This document shows positions 1-8,215 of a stretch of 64,000 bases of DNA, in pieces (the first letter of the stretch is position 1; every line of letters begins with the position of its first letter). The notes under the pieces are model-generated. The model was not told the DNA's origin. It worked only from the letters and a program-made list of their open reading frames with translations, and did not search any database. The DNA comes from Paenibacillus sp. FSL H8-0548. GTDB lineage: Bacteria; Bacillota; Bacilli; Paenibacillales; Paenibacillaceae. The DNA lies in contig NZ_CP152049.1 in assembly GCF_038630985.1 (NCBI RefSeq), forward strand, positions 4,235,501 through 4,299,500. The letters run 5' to 3'. A program made the position numbers and the translations under genes.

Positions 1-500
1 CGGACATCCACTTCACTATCCTGGTATGCCGGGAAGCCCGTAGGACTGATTTCAAACAAGTCAGCTTCCTTGACAGTGCGGACGATGTTGTCAGGGTCCT
101 TCTCGTCCCATTCCTCTACCTTTTGCCGGAAGCCGAAGCTTACGCCATCTACATCTCCGCGCTTGATAGATTCATAGGCATTGTCACCCATTGGACTATT
201 AGGCAAATCTATTTCAAAGCGCAGCCCCACTTCATCCTCAGTGAGTCGCAGAGTTCCATTTTTCGTCCTGCCTAGCACTTGGTTCGTGTCATGACTCCAC
301 AACGCGCGCTGGTCAAAGTTAGCAAGGGAGTTAGTGAACGCCCCTTTGTTAAACTGTTCTTGGAATCTGCGCCAGTATCCGAGTTTTTGAGAAAGTGTGT
401 CCCATTTAACGGCATAACCTTCAACGGTTCTAACGCCTTCCTCCGACTCTCGGATCTCAACTTTGTAGTCAGGCAATTCACGTTTCTCCGTTATCGTCAT
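1..500 (-). CDS. HK97-family prohead protease (partial, C-terminus off the left edge)
   Basis: This is the N-terminal 166 codons of a phage head maturation protease, which trims scaffold and capsid protein during head assembly. The reading frame shows the family layout: a short lead, then VEGYAVKWDTLS, a WSHDTNQVLGR segment with the expected catalytic His, and a GVSFGF segment carrying the expected serine. The start at 500 follows a GGGGGTG ribosome site, and the gene overlaps the portal gene by 23 bases, as usual in terminase-portal-protease modules. The gene continues past base 1, so the catalytic domain is seen but the C-terminus is not. Family assignment is from motif and position. Confidence 0.85.
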   Translation of the reverse strand, partial: MTITEKRELPDYKVEIRESEEGVRTVEGYAVKWDTLSQKLGYWRRFQEQFNKGAFTNSLANFDQRALWSHDTNQVLGRTKNGTLRLTEDEVGLRFEIDLPNSPMGDNAYESIKRGDVDGVSFGFRQKVEEWDEKDPDNIVRTVKEADLFEISPTGFPAYQDSEVDV

Positions 501-1734
501 TCTTCTTCTCACCCCCTTTCACTTTTGGTGGCTCTGCTGAGCCCTTTACCTTGCCCAACTGGTACTCGCTGGCTTTGTCTGCATCTATAAAATTCAAGCT
601 CATAATCCGCTTCTCGCCGTTTTCGACAGGCGGAAGGTTAAATACCTCAAGCCCTTGATTGATTGACATCATGCCACGGTCAACCAATGTTTCAATGATC
701 TTGACCTTGGTATCGTTACTGGCATACTGCAGCCGGTTGGCTTCAAATAAGATTTCATTCCCGTGACCCTGAGCTCGATCACTGAAAATTTTGTACGTAA
801 ACTCTAATCCCATTTGTAGCGCGAATGACTCAATCATGGATTCATAGAAAGCATTCCATTCTGACTCCGAATAATTGGACTGAACAATTTTAGAATTTGT
901 GCCAAAATAGCTATGGACCTTGTTTTCCATAGCTGACATTTGTTTTTCGTCGATCATTTTAGGATCTGACTTTAACTCGACGTATTCCGCTTTCGAGTCC
1001 GTAGCAGCTATACCGCCGTTGTTGGAAGCAGATAAATACTTGTCTTGAAAGTCTTGCCGCTGCTTTTCCATGTCCGTATCTTTAATCATCCCAGTGAATT
1101 TCAAGATTCCTCGCAGCATAGCGGACGTTTTAACGGCATTAGCTATACCTTGATTCGTCACCGAGATAAGATTGAGAATCGGAGTAAGCGCGGTACGGTT
1201 AGGCTCGCCAAACATGTCATTATTAAAGTAAAATCTCCGCAGATGAACGACATCCTCGTATGGCGCAACGTACTCTTTGCCATCGTAAAAACGGAATCTA
1301 ACAGCCATTCCTACGCTTGTATTCACCAAATCGACGTTCGATGACGTGAGTGGATAAAACCCCTCAATCTTGTTGTTCTCGTCGCGTCTTATCCAAACAA
1401 ACACGTTATTTGCCATTAAGAATTGAGTCGCCAGGCGGTAGTAGAAGATATAAGCGTTCATAAAACGATTGGGCCGCGTTTGCAGCATCCATTCGATTTC
1501 TGAGGAAGTCTCCTTGATCTTTCCGCCCATTCTCCTTATGTGCTTCGGTTTAAGCTTGCCGACATTTCTAGCGAAAGCGTCAACGGTAGCTCTCACAGTA
1601 TCGCTGTCGTACGATTCGCCAGAAAAGTCATGAAAGATAGGCGAGCTGTTGAGCATTTGCATTTGCGTGCTATTTCGCGGCGGCTGCCTGTTCACGCCGA
1701 ATATCATCTGGAAGAAAGAACGTTTCTCTTTCAA
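478..1734 (-). CDS. Phage portal protein (HK97-type)
   Basis: The 418-residue product forms the dodecameric ring through which DNA enters the phage head. Length, position directly after the large terminase and before the protease, and sequence blocks typical of the family (a GNEILFEANRLQ-type segment late in the protein) support the call. I chose the TTG start at 1734 because a GGGGAGGGGGTG ribosome site lies just upstream. An ATG nine codons earlier would place that site inside the coding sequence. Confidence 0.85.
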   Translation of the reverse strand: MKEKRSFFQMIFGVNRQPPRNSTQMQMLNSSPIFHDFSGESYDSDTVRATVDAFARNVGKLKPKHIRRMGGKIKETSSEIEWMLQTRPNRFMNAYIFYYRLATQFLMANNVFVWIRRDENNKIEGFYPLTSSNVDLVNTSVGMAVRFRFYDGKEYVAPYEDVVHLRRFYFNNDMFGEPNRTALTPILNLISVTNQGIANAVKTSAMLRGILKFTGMIKDTDMEKQRQDFQDKYLSASNNGGIAATDSKAEYVELKSDPKMIDEKQMSAMENKVHSYFGTNSKIVQSNYSESEWNAFYESMIESFALQMGLEFTYKIFSDRAQGHGNEILFEANRLQYASNDTKVKIIETLVDRGMMSINQGLEVFNLPPVENGEKRIMSLNFIDADKASEYQLGKVKGSAEPPKVKGGEKKNDDNGET

Positions 1735-1789
1735 AATTTCACCCCCTCCCCATGACAAATAACCATAACGAGAACCCGCTCGTAATGGT

Positions 1790-3493
1790 CTAGATCATTG
1801 CTTTGAAATCGTTCATGTTGTTGTAAAGGACGGTGTAGGCAATCAACAAAGAAACGGCCCCGTCAATCCGAGCCCGCTGGTTTTTGCCCTTAATCGGGCG
1901 TATGTTGTCGTTGTCGTCATATTTAACCGCCGTGTTCGTCAGATTCCAGAATGTGCACGGATTGTTGTTATAATTAATTCGTTTGCCGGACAGGTCCGCG
2001 TGCATCTCTTTCATAGGCTGACTCAAGGTTAAAGCACCCTGCCGGACAACTTCCATCTTGAAACCTTCTTCGGTCATTTCATCCGTCCAATACTTCGAAT
2101 CGTACGGGTCATATCCGATAATCATAGGCGTTATGTCGTATTCACGGTGCATTTTATTGAACCATGCAGTGATGTCCTTATAGTCGATCTTATTGCCATC
2201 ACAGAGCGTCACAAGACCTCTATCAGCCCATAGGTCATAAGGGATCTTATCCTCAGTCACTCGCTTTTCAAGCAAGTCGGCAGGAATGAAGTATTGTTGT
2301 ATCGCGTATATTGTTGGGTCATCCGGCTTCATGACCAGCAATGTTGCACAGCTCAAGTCCGTTGTACTGGATAAGTCAGAGCCACCGATTGCATAAGTAC
2401 CGCGCAGCTGCTCAATGTCGTAAACTGTATCATTTTTCGCTTCATCAAATGTGAGCCACGATTCAGCACTAGTCTCTCTAATGTTGAAATCCTTCGTCAG
2501 CAAGTTTTTAACAAGGTTCGGATTTGCCTTGGCCTTGGCTACCTTTGTAGCGAGCTGGTCAGCCTTCTTGATCGTTCCAAGTCCTGGGTTAGCTTTAGGC
2601 CAGCATGCAGGATCAACCCATTCTTTACGGTCGTCCAGCTCATAGATGATTGGCAGGAAACGTTCGTACGGGTCCTCTTCATCGTCGGGATAAGCATGAT
2701 CAAGTCGCTTTATCTTGTCCTCTGCCTCGTTATACTTCTGATCGTAGACGGCCTCACGCACCGTACCCGCCGTCGTGATCATGACGATTAATGGATTCTC
2801 CCGCGAGCTCGTACCATCGACAATAACGTCGTATAGGTTCTTATCCTTCCAAGCGTGAATCTCATCCATTAGCGCACCGCTGACATTCAAGCCATCCAGC
2901 GTCTCACTATCAGCTCCTAGCGGTTTGAAGGTACTATCGTTGGTCAATCCTACCAATTCGCTCACTAGCGGCTTTATGCGTTTCCTGAGCGCTGGCGACT
3001 TGTTAACCATTCGCTTAGCTTCCATCCATACAAGCTTTGCTTGATCCTTCTTGGTCGCGCAGGCATAAACCTCTGCGCCTGCCTCGCCGTCTGCTATTTG
3101 GAGATACAGTCCTATACCGGACGCAATGGTGGATTTTCCGTTTTTTCTGGCGACAACTAAAAGGACCTCGCGGTATTTGCGGGTCCCGTCAATTTTATGG
3201 ATGAATCCAAACGTCGCAGCTATGAAAGCTTGCTGCCATGGTTCAAGGTCTATCGGCTTGCCGCCCCACTTACCTTTCGAGTGCTTACAAAAGTTTTCGA
3301 TAAACTCGATGGCGTGGTTGGCGTGTGACGGACTGTACTCATAAACGGAATCTTGATCGTAGACGTCGGCAGCGAGCTTGCGGTACATTCGGCGAACTTT
3401 GTCACCTACAGTCACGGTCCCGTTTTCAATTTGTGCCCAGTAATCAAGAATTGGGTTATGAGCTAAAGGATATTCCTTTCTAAGCGCACCCAT
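1790..3493 (-). CDS. terL: Phage terminase large subunit
   Basis: The 567-residue packaging motor and nuclease translocates DNA into the prohead and cuts concatemers. The N-terminal ATPase shows a Walker A variant (VVARKNGKST, about residue 113) and a Walker B-like LMDEIHAW near residue 215. The C-terminal part carries acidic nuclease-like segments (IGGSDLSSTTDL and IGYDPYDSKYW). The ATG at 3493 follows GGAGGCGGCAGCG. It is immediately downstream of the small subunit and upstream of the portal gene. Confidence 0.92.
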   Translation of the reverse strand: MGALRKEYPLAHNPILDYWAQIENGTVTVGDKVRRMYRKLAADVYDQDSVYEYSPSHANHAIEFIENFCKHSKGKWGGKPIDLEPWQQAFIAATFGFIHKIDGTRKYREVLLVVARKNGKSTIASGIGLYLQIADGEAGAEVYACATKKDQAKLVWMEAKRMVNKSPALRKRIKPLVSELVGLTNDSTFKPLGADSETLDGLNVSGALMDEIHAWKDKNLYDVIVDGTSSRENPLIVMITTAGTVREAVYDQKYNEAEDKIKRLDHAYPDDEEDPYERFLPIIYELDDRKEWVDPACWPKANPGLGTIKKADQLATKVAKAKANPNLVKNLLTKDFNIRETSAESWLTFDEAKNDTVYDIEQLRGTYAIGGSDLSSTTDLSCATLLVMKPDDPTIYAIQQYFIPADLLEKRVTEDKIPYDLWADRGLVTLCDGNKIDYKDITAWFNKMHREYDITPMIIGYDPYDSKYWTDEMTEEGFKMEVVRQGALTLSQPMKEMHADLSGKRINYNNNPCTFWNLTNTAVKYDDNDNIRPIKGKNQRARIDGAVSLLIAYTVLYNNMNDFKAMI

Positions 3494-3511
3494 CGCTGCC
3501 GCCTCCTTCCA

Positions 3512-3922
3512 TCAAGACTTTTTAGCGACGAACGCATCAAACCCATCGTCTGCCTCAAGATTAATCAAAGGATCGTCCTTAGGTAACAGGTCTGTGAGTT
3601 GCTTGCATATTGTTTGATAGTTCTTCGATAGCGTATTGTACAACTGAGCCACAGGACGAACGCGTTCATACGTAGGCGCGTTCTCCGTCTGCTTGAACAT
3701 TTCTACAGAACCACCGGAGTCAATGTCCTTCTCGTAATCTTCCAGCGTCACACGCATATAGGCAGCTCGCCTGATAAGCCCCTCAGCTACCGATCGAGTA
3801 TCTTTGCTCAACTTCGCGAATATCGCGCTAAGTCGGTTTACTTCCCTTGTAACTCTCGCTTTCTTCAAGCCGGCTGCCTTGTTCTTTACGCGCTGCTCCG
3901 CTGTCAATTTTGGCTTGGACAA
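3512..3922 (-). CDS. terS: Phage terminase small subunit (probable, P27-like)
   Basis: This 136-residue, highly basic protein has a helical N-terminal half and an acidic tail (LEADDGFDAFVAKKS). Its position directly before the large terminase, its size and its charge pattern fit the DNA-recognition subunit that selects the packaging site. I prefer the TTG start at 3922, which lies seven bases after an AGGAGGTG ribosome site; a GTG at 3931 overlaps that site. Assignment rests on context more than on motif. Confidence 0.7.
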   Translation of the reverse strand: MSKPKLTAEQRVKNKAAGLKKARVTREVNRLSAIFAKLSKDTRSVAEGLIRRAAYMRVTLEDYEKDIDSGGSVEMFKQTENAPTYERVRPVAQLYNTLSKNYQTICKQLTDLLPKDDPLINLEADDGFDAFVAKKS

Positions 3923-4060
3923 ATTTTTCACCTCCTGTGATTAGGTAGGGGGGGTCATGTGCGCGCCCTGCGCGTTTTTTGAATGGGAAGCGGCGGTCTT
4001 AGCCTAGCCCTGCCCCAAAAGTCGAAAGGGGGGGGTATTTTGATGAAAATTTCCTTAATC
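3923..4060. other. G-rich gap upstream of terS, candidate cos/pac region
   Basis: This non-coding stretch contains a GGGGGG run, a GCGCGC-rich inverted motif (CGCGCCCTGCGCG at 3961-3973) and a second run of seven G. In phages with an HNH-terS-terL-portal-protease module the cohesive-end site is usually close to terS. Placement here is inference only; no paired cos end is visible because the other prophage end is outside the window. Confidence 0.25.
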
Positions 4061-4152
4061 CCCCTTGATGGAAAATCGAAAAGTCAAGCGTTTTTCAAAA
4101 ATAAATATAATTATTTTTCGCGTAAATGATTGCATTAGTCGATTTCTTTGCA

Positions 4153-4287
4153 TTAAAAAAGGACGCCCATAAGCGCCCATGTGATTGCTATTACTATCGC
4201 AAGGAAGCATGCGCCTACCACGAAAGCACCGACTGCAAACAGGATAGGTATTAACAGGAACCAATCATCTTTACTGCCACCCATCAT
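4153..4287 (-). CDS. Small membrane protein of the prophage (44 aa)
   Basis: The predicted product starts MMGGSKDDWFLLIPILF and is almost entirely hydrophobic after residue 8, enough for one long or two short membrane segments. A GGGGTGAG ribosome site precedes the double ATG at 4287/4284. It lies between the small terminase and a zinc-ribbon protein. Function is unknown. A holin-like role is possible from size alone but unsupported. Confidence 0.55.
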   Translation of the reverse strand: MMGGSKDDWFLLIPILFAVGAFVVGACFLAIVIAITWALMGVLF

Positions 4288-4297
4288 TCACTCACCC

Positions 4298-4822
4298 CTA
4301 TTCATCAGGCTCGCCAATGACAACATCCGTTGATCTGTGACCACAGGGTAAGCCCTTCACATAACCACCTCTAGCTAATTTAGGTTGTAGAGCATGTGCT
4401 ACTGCATCAGCAATCAGCTTAGCTACCTTCTCGCTATTAATATCTATTGCCGTAGATACGAAACCGCCTCTTGCAAGCCGCTCTTTGCTATCGAAATCAT
4501 ATAATGCTAAGTCCTTCTCGATGCTGTCGCAAACTTTCTCCATGCGGTTAGCGATGTCCAAATGAATGCCGTTGATCTTCACTGTTCCGTATAGTGTTGT
4601 GAGCCTATCCAAGTATTGCAGCTTATCGTCAATCGAAGCCTTTGTATTGAGTGGTATCGGTTGCTTTAATGGTTGTTTGCCGTTCCTGATCATTTCTCCG
4701 CGCGCAGCTTCGCGAACCGCGATTAAAGCCGCACTGCACTCAGGGCAAGCCAACCCATCCCTATTATCAATAGTCGTGTAGAAACAACCAGCCCTTGCAC
4801 ATTCATAAAAATGTTTATTCAA
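4298..4822 (-). CDS. Hypothetical phage protein with N-terminal zinc ribbon
   Basis: The 174-residue protein begins with two cysteine pairs (ECARAGCFY and ACPECSA, within the first 30 residues) that probably bind zinc, then a helical region, and ends with a second His/Cys segment (GLPCGHRSTD). The repeated LARGG(F/Y)V motif occurs twice, near residues 115 and 150. I chose the TTG at 4822, eight bases after GGGAGAG. I do not recognise a named family. Confidence 0.6.
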   Translation of the reverse strand: MNKHFYECARAGCFYTTIDNRDGLACPECSAALIAVREAARGEMIRNGKQPLKQPIPLNTKASIDDKLQYLDRLTTLYGTVKINGIHLDIANRMEKVCDSIEKDLALYDFDSKERLARGGFVSTAIDINSEKVAKLIADAVAHALQPKLARGGYVKGLPCGHRSTDVVIGEPDE

Positions 4823-4837
4823 GCTTGCCACTCTCCC

Positions 4838-5113
4838 TTAGTCACAAATAAGTTTGATGTTTATATCAAAAGGCGGTTGGAAACCAATGCTTACATGCTC
4901 ACCAAATATCTGAATGAACTCCCATGCCACAAAAGGCGTAAACCCTTCGTCATCCAGCTTAAGCTTGAAAGGATCAATGCCTTTCCCATTCCGAGCCATA
5001 ACTCTATTGTGAAGGTCATCATGACGTTTGCGCATTATCTCGACGCCTGTAGGATCAAGCTTCACCTTAACCATTTGATTCAAGTTAAACAGTATCTCTT
5101 TCAAACCCCTCAC
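4838..5113 (-). CDS. Hypothetical phage protein
   Basis: A protein of up to 91 residues; MVKVKLDPTGVEIMRKRHD and FVAWEFIQIFGEHV segments recall small conserved proteins of Firmicutes phages, but I cannot name a family. It overlaps the end of the HNH gene. The start is uncertain: GTG 5113, TTG 5104 and ATG 5074 are all in frame, and the start-proximal residues would change accordingly. Confidence 0.5.
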   Translation of the reverse strand: MRGLKEILFNLNQMVKVKLDPTGVEIMRKRHDDLHNRVMARNGKGIDPFKLKLDDEGFTPFVAWEFIQIFGEHVSIGFQPPFDINIKLICD

Positions 5114-5405
5114 CTACCTTTATCAGATTGCCGTACTCATCAAACGCCGTTCCCTGAGCCGTTATAGGCTCTGCTGTGCCCATGTGTTCCTCGTTGTGGC
5201 AATCTCTGCAGACGTACTCTAGAAGCGCTGTATTAAGCGATACCCAAGGATCGTTGATGTTCTTTGGTGTCAAATAGGTTGTATGGTGGACAATGTAGCC
5301 AGGGTTCGGGCAACGTTCGCAGAGCCCATGAACCTCGGCTATCTTGACTTTGCGGCAGTCCTTCCAGGCTTTCGAATTGTAAAACTTCTTAGCCCATGGT
5401 TTCAT
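5085..5405 (-). CDS. HNH endonuclease (phage packaging type)
   Basis: The 106-residue nuclease has the expected HNH pattern: CERC, then VHHTTYL, then an Asn (LNTALLEYVCRDCHNEEH) with a second Cys pair that completes a structural zinc site. Such small HNH proteins next to the terminase are needed for cohesive-end cutting in related phages (known for HK97-like systems). The ATG at 5405 overlaps the stop of the upstream gene (ATGA), which suggests coupled translation. Confidence 0.8.
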   Translation of the reverse strand: MKPWAKKFYNSKAWKDCRKVKIAEVHGLCERCPNPGYIVHHTTYLTPKNINDPWVSLNTALLEYVCRDCHNEEHMGTAEPITAQGTAFDEYGNLIKVGEGFERDTV

Positions 5406-5578
5406 GATGTTGATAGCGAAACGTGCCACTCTTTAACATCGTCCGCACAACCCCATTTTTGAGGCTCAAAAAAAACAACCTTTTCGAGTTTGAAAGTCCC
5501 TTCCGTATCTTCAAGATAAACAGGTAACTCAGGGTCATGCTTTTGCAACCGTTCGATCAATTCAGCGACTTTCACCAT
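5402..5578 (-). CDS. Small hypothetical phage protein (58 aa)
   Basis: The product starts MVKVAELIERLQKHDPELPVY and resembles short phage proteins with an ELIE.L...DPELPV segment, but no function is known to me. A GGGAGGTG ribosome site lies a few bases upstream of 5578. Its stop overlaps the HNH start. Confidence 0.5.
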   Translation of the reverse strand: MVKVAELIERLQKHDPELPVYLEDTEGTFKLEKVVFFEPQKWGCADDVKEWHVSLSTS

Positions 5579-5611
5579 AACACCTCCCACATTCCTGATT
5601 ACCGTAGAAAA

Positions 5612-5662
5612 CAAAAAAGGCCCAGCACTCAGCACCTGTAATAGCGTACCGAACACTGGGCC
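5612..5662 (-). terminator. Probable intrinsic terminator after the 76-aa gene
   Basis: On the minus strand a CACTGGGCC-type arm (5654-5662) can pair with GGCCCAG (5619-5625), and a run of six T follows. The loop is large, so strength is uncertain. Confidence 0.4.
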
Positions 5663-5677
5663 TCTAGGGTCTCTGGT

Positions 5678-5908
5678 TCATGTGATTATAATTTCCCATC
5701 CTTGAATCTTTCGGTCAATGACAATTGTTCTGCCGTCTAGCATATTAAATCCTTTTTCTAAATCCAACGTTATGTGATGGGCATTTTCTTTGTCTGAGTT
5801 GAGTTCGTGAAAAACGCTTGGAGCCATTCGAATCGCGAAGATATCACTAGGTTCGCGCTCGCTCTCAGCTTGAATTACTGCTTGAATGATTTCTTGGTAC
5901 AAGGACAT
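5678..5908 (-). CDS. Hypothetical phage protein (76 aa)
   Basis: The product begins MSLYQEIIQAVIQAESERE and ends in an IQGWEIIIT strand; its mix of helix and strands suggests a small globular fold. ATG 5908 follows GGAGAGACG. It overlaps the end of the Com-like zinc-ribbon gene. I do not recognise the family. Confidence 0.55.
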   Translation of the reverse strand: MSLYQEIIQAVIQAESEREPSDIFAIRMAPSVFHELNSDKENAHHITLDLEKGFNMLDGRTIVIDRKIQGWEIIIT

Positions 5909-6026
5909 CTGGCGTCTCTCCTTCGTATTTGTTCATGGTTTTACAACGTGTACAAACGATCTCTGCTTTGCCTTCTATCTTACCAAGAAGCTTATTACAA
6001 TTGCTACAACGAAACTCTTTAAGCAT
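5865..6026 (-). CDS. Com-like small zinc-ribbon protein
   Basis: The 53-residue product starts MLKEFRCSNCNKLLGKI and has a second Cys pair (CTRCKTMN). This CxxC-N14-CxxC arrangement is typical of the Com family of phage translational regulators (phage Mu Com), which bind mRNA. AAGGAGTG precedes ATG 6026. The start overlaps the previous gene's end by eight bases. Functional inference comes from the Cys pattern only. Confidence 0.6.
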   Translation of the reverse strand: MLKEFRCSNCNKLLGKIEGKAEIVCTRCKTMNKYEGETPDVLVPRNHSSSNSS

Positions 6027-6216
6027 GCGCGTAACACTCCTTACATTTGACGTTTCCTCTAATCCAACTGAGCGTGTGCGAAATGCCAGCATGAGGATAA
6101 ACGATCTCGCGTCGCTGGCCCTCATGCCCGCACTTATATGTGACGGTGAGCGTCTGCACTTCCGGCCTGCTGGTTGTTGGCTTCTTTTCCTTTGGCTCCG
6201 CCTTCTTACGAGCCAT
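6019..6216 (-). CDS. Small basic phage protein with Cys/His motif
   Basis: The 65-residue product has a Lys/Arg-rich N-terminus (MARKKAEPKEKK), then YKCGHEGQRR and a closing CKECYAHA, consistent with one zinc site. ATG 6216 follows AGGAAGCAAG. It forms a run of overlapping small genes with its neighbours and was probably co-transcribed. Function unknown. Confidence 0.5.
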   Translation of the reverse strand: MARKKAEPKEKKPTTSRPEVQTLTVTYKCGHEGQRREIVYPHAGISHTLSWIRGNVKCKECYAHA

Positions 6217-6382
6217 CCACTTGCTTCCTATACTCGACACAAATGCCAACGTCATTGAGCCTAGAACGCGTTACTTGCCAACCATCTGCTTCCATCGTCG
6301 CGGTTACTTCTAGCCGTTCTTCGCGACTCCCATCGAACTGAATCAATCGGATGCGTTCCGTCGTATCGCTGATTATTTCCAC
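6206..6382 (-). CDS. Hypothetical phage protein (58 aa)
   Basis: The product (EIISDTTERIRLIQFDGSRE...) is predicted to be mostly beta strand. GTG at 6382 is nine bases after AAAGGGG; an in-frame TTG at 6391 overlaps that ribosome site. It overlaps the next gene by 11 bases. No family recognised. Confidence 0.45.
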   Translation of the reverse strand: MEIISDTTERIRLIQFDGSREERLEVTATMEADGWQVTRSRLNDVGICVEYRKQVDGS

Positions 6383-6410
6383 CGTCCCCAACCCCTTTCA
6401 AGGCAATAAA

Positions 6411-6435
6411 AAAAGCCGCTCATATGGGCGACTTA
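6411..6435 (-). terminator. Intrinsic terminator
   Basis: A short GTCGCC...GGC hairpin followed by seven T on the minus strand ends the 52-aa gene. Two further terminators in this prophage (8939-8955 and 9404-9420) share the same GTCGC/GCGGC arms. Confidence 0.5.
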
Positions 6436-6591
6436 GCGTTTTTTAAGTTCTTCGTTTTCTAGGAGCAGCGTCTCCACCATCTCTAGCAGAAACACTTCGT
6501 TATCTGTTAGCTGAGGAATACCTTGCTCTTGCGAACCCCAGCTCATACCTTTGCGTATCTGTCTGATTTCTTCGAGTTTTGCTTCAATCAC
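6433..6591 (-). CDS. Small helical phage protein (52 aa)
   Basis: A GTG start at 6591 follows GGAGGACTGG. The product starts MIEAKLEEIRQIRKGMSWG and ends in a Leu/Glu-rich helix (LLEMVETLLLENEELKKR) that could form a coiled coil. Such a short coiled-coil protein may be structural or regulatory. No family is recognised. Confidence 0.5.
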   Translation of the reverse strand: MIEAKLEEIRQIRKGMSWGSQEQGIPQLTDNEVFLLEMVETLLLENEELKKR

Positions 6592-6851
6592 AAAAACCAG
6601 TCCTCCATTAACGTCAATTTGGCTGTGGGAGCTACATAAATCATGAGGTTGCTCCGCTCCTCACTAAAGGCAAGGTACGCCGTAGTACGGCGATTAGGTT
6701 TAAAGATATACGTACTTTGCAACTTTGGAGTAAGAACAAGATCATTATATGATTGGTACATTTTGGAGTCAAACCATCCGTTGACGATTTAGACCACTAA
6801 AAGCACCTAACATACGTTCGTACTCTGTATTGCTCTCGTTTATACCTTTTA

Positions 6852-7178
6852 TCATACGCCGCTTGGCTTAATGGTGATTGTACCAGTCATGATCGTCGAT
6901 ACGTTACCAATAGCATCCATTAGCTCAGCCTCGTGATAAAACGATCCTATCAAATCTTTGGTGTCGATACTCTCAAGCTTGATCATGAATATGCCGGCAG
7001 CTGCATCAGTTATCTCTATGCCAGAAGGCGTTTCACGATACAATGTGTTATCGCCCTTTACTGATCGCTTCATCGCCCATTTGATCGTCACACCCGTTAA
7101 ATCTGTATTTGCAACTGGTACCTCGATCTCCACCGTATCGCCTGCGTACATCACAAAGTTTTGATTACGTGCCGTCAT
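6852..7178 (-). CDS. BppU-like baseplate/tail protein (N-terminal domain)
   Basis: The 108-residue protein (MTARNQNFVMYAGDTVEIEV...) has the strand pattern and the opening of the BppU N-terminal domain found in upper baseplate proteins of Gram-positive phages: NF.MY.GDT, an internal WAMKRSV strand and a C-terminal TGTITI strand. It overlaps the preceding gene by four bases, so the two are translationally coupled. Confidence 0.6.
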   Translation of the reverse strand: MTARNQNFVMYAGDTVEIEVPVANTDLTGVTIKWAMKRSVKGDNTLYRETPSGIEITDAAAGIFMIKLESIDTKDLIGSFYHEAELMDAIGNVSTIMTGTITIKPSGV

Positions 7179-8212
7179 TTTAATTCACCTCGCAATTGTA
7201 CACTCGTTACCTTCGATGCCTGTAATTGCACTCTGAGCACCCTAGATGCAGATAGCCGAACCCTCTTGATAATCGTTTTGTCTGCATCGTAAATTTTGAT
7301 GTGCACAGCATACGAATAAGACCGCTGACCGCTTACGACTTGCTTAAGAGCAACGTCCGTTGTTGTATCTTTGCTAATCGTTTGCCTTGTACTTAGCACA
7401 CTGGAATGGTCTGCGTATTGCTGCTGAAGCATCGCGAATGAAGATTGTCCCTGTTTACTCACAACTACTTTAACTGCGTGCTGATACGATCGCTGAGCGC
7501 TCGTACGCACTCGTATAGGGTAACTGGCTGCAAACGCGATATAGTCACTATAAAGGCTCTGCATCGTAGCATAAGCGGTTGAACGATTCTCGTAAACGCT
7601 TTGTTTGGTAGCGGCTGCAGTTGTCCTGCTGGCATGCATCACTTGCTTGGTCGAAGTCACTAACGTCCGACTTGCATTAATGGTTTGTCTAGTCGCATAA
7701 ACATACGACACATCAACGCCTATAGGCTCACTTGGACCATCATCAACCCACGTACCGCCGACTAACGTTGCGTGTCTCCCGTTACCTGATTGATCTTGGA
7801 CATTGCCTTGCGCTATATCATAGTGCGCTTGAAGCACGGCCCCGTTATAAATTTTAACGTCATATATGTCACCATGGGCGATATTGCCCGTCCCATTAGC
7901 GAAAATTGATAGAATGGCGGTCTTGGCTGAACCTATAACTGATCTCACAACACTTCTTACACCTATCGTCATTACAGGTGTCAAGTTGGTTTGCGATACA
8001 CCGTCACGATAAACAGCGCTGACGCCCGCTGACCACTGATCGTTTACCGCACCGCTCGCTACTTGGAAAAACTCAGCGCCCAGTGGGAGTGACCAATACC
8101 GTTCGAAATTATCTTTGCTATTTACCTTGAAATCTATAATTATTTCCGTGAACGTCATAGACGGGAGAACTAATCTATCATCCACGCCGTCCATTTGGAG
8201 ATAATAGGCCAT
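7175..8212 (-). CDS. Tail-associated protein: lectin-like N-domain plus degenerate repeats
   Basis: In the 345-residue protein, residues 1-160 look like a concanavalin/LamG jelly-roll (YLQMDGVDDRLVLPS, then DIYDVKIYNG and QDQSGNGRHATLVGG), a fold used for glycan binding in tail fibres. Residues 165-345 consist of short degenerate repeats with a T(R/K)Q(T/S)-x-x-x-SR(T/S) pattern, about 14-15 residues apart. The gene sits in a four-gene run with overlapping or abutting ends. A host-surface-binding role is inference. Confidence 0.55.
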   Translation of the reverse strand: MAYYLQMDGVDDRLVLPSMTFTEIIIDFKVNSKDNFERYWSLPLGAEFFQVASGAVNDQWSAGVSAVYRDGVSQTNLTPVMTIGVRSVVRSVIGSAKTAILSIFANGTGNIAHGDIYDVKIYNGAVLQAHYDIAQGNVQDQSGNGRHATLVGGTWVDDGPSEPIGVDVSYVYATRQTINASRTLVTSTKQVMHASRTTAAATKQSVYENRSTAYATMQSLYSDYIAFAASYPIRVRTSAQRSYQHAVKVVVSKQGQSSFAMLQQQYADHSSVLSTRQTISKDTTTDVALKQVVSGQRSYSYAVHIKIYDADKTIIKRVRLSASRVLRVQLQASKVTSVQLRGELK

Positions 8213-8215
8213 ACC

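Noticed and set aside
4055..4264. 69-codon minus-strand frame
   Set aside because: Overlaps the better supported 44-aa membrane protein in another frame and lacks a ribosome site.
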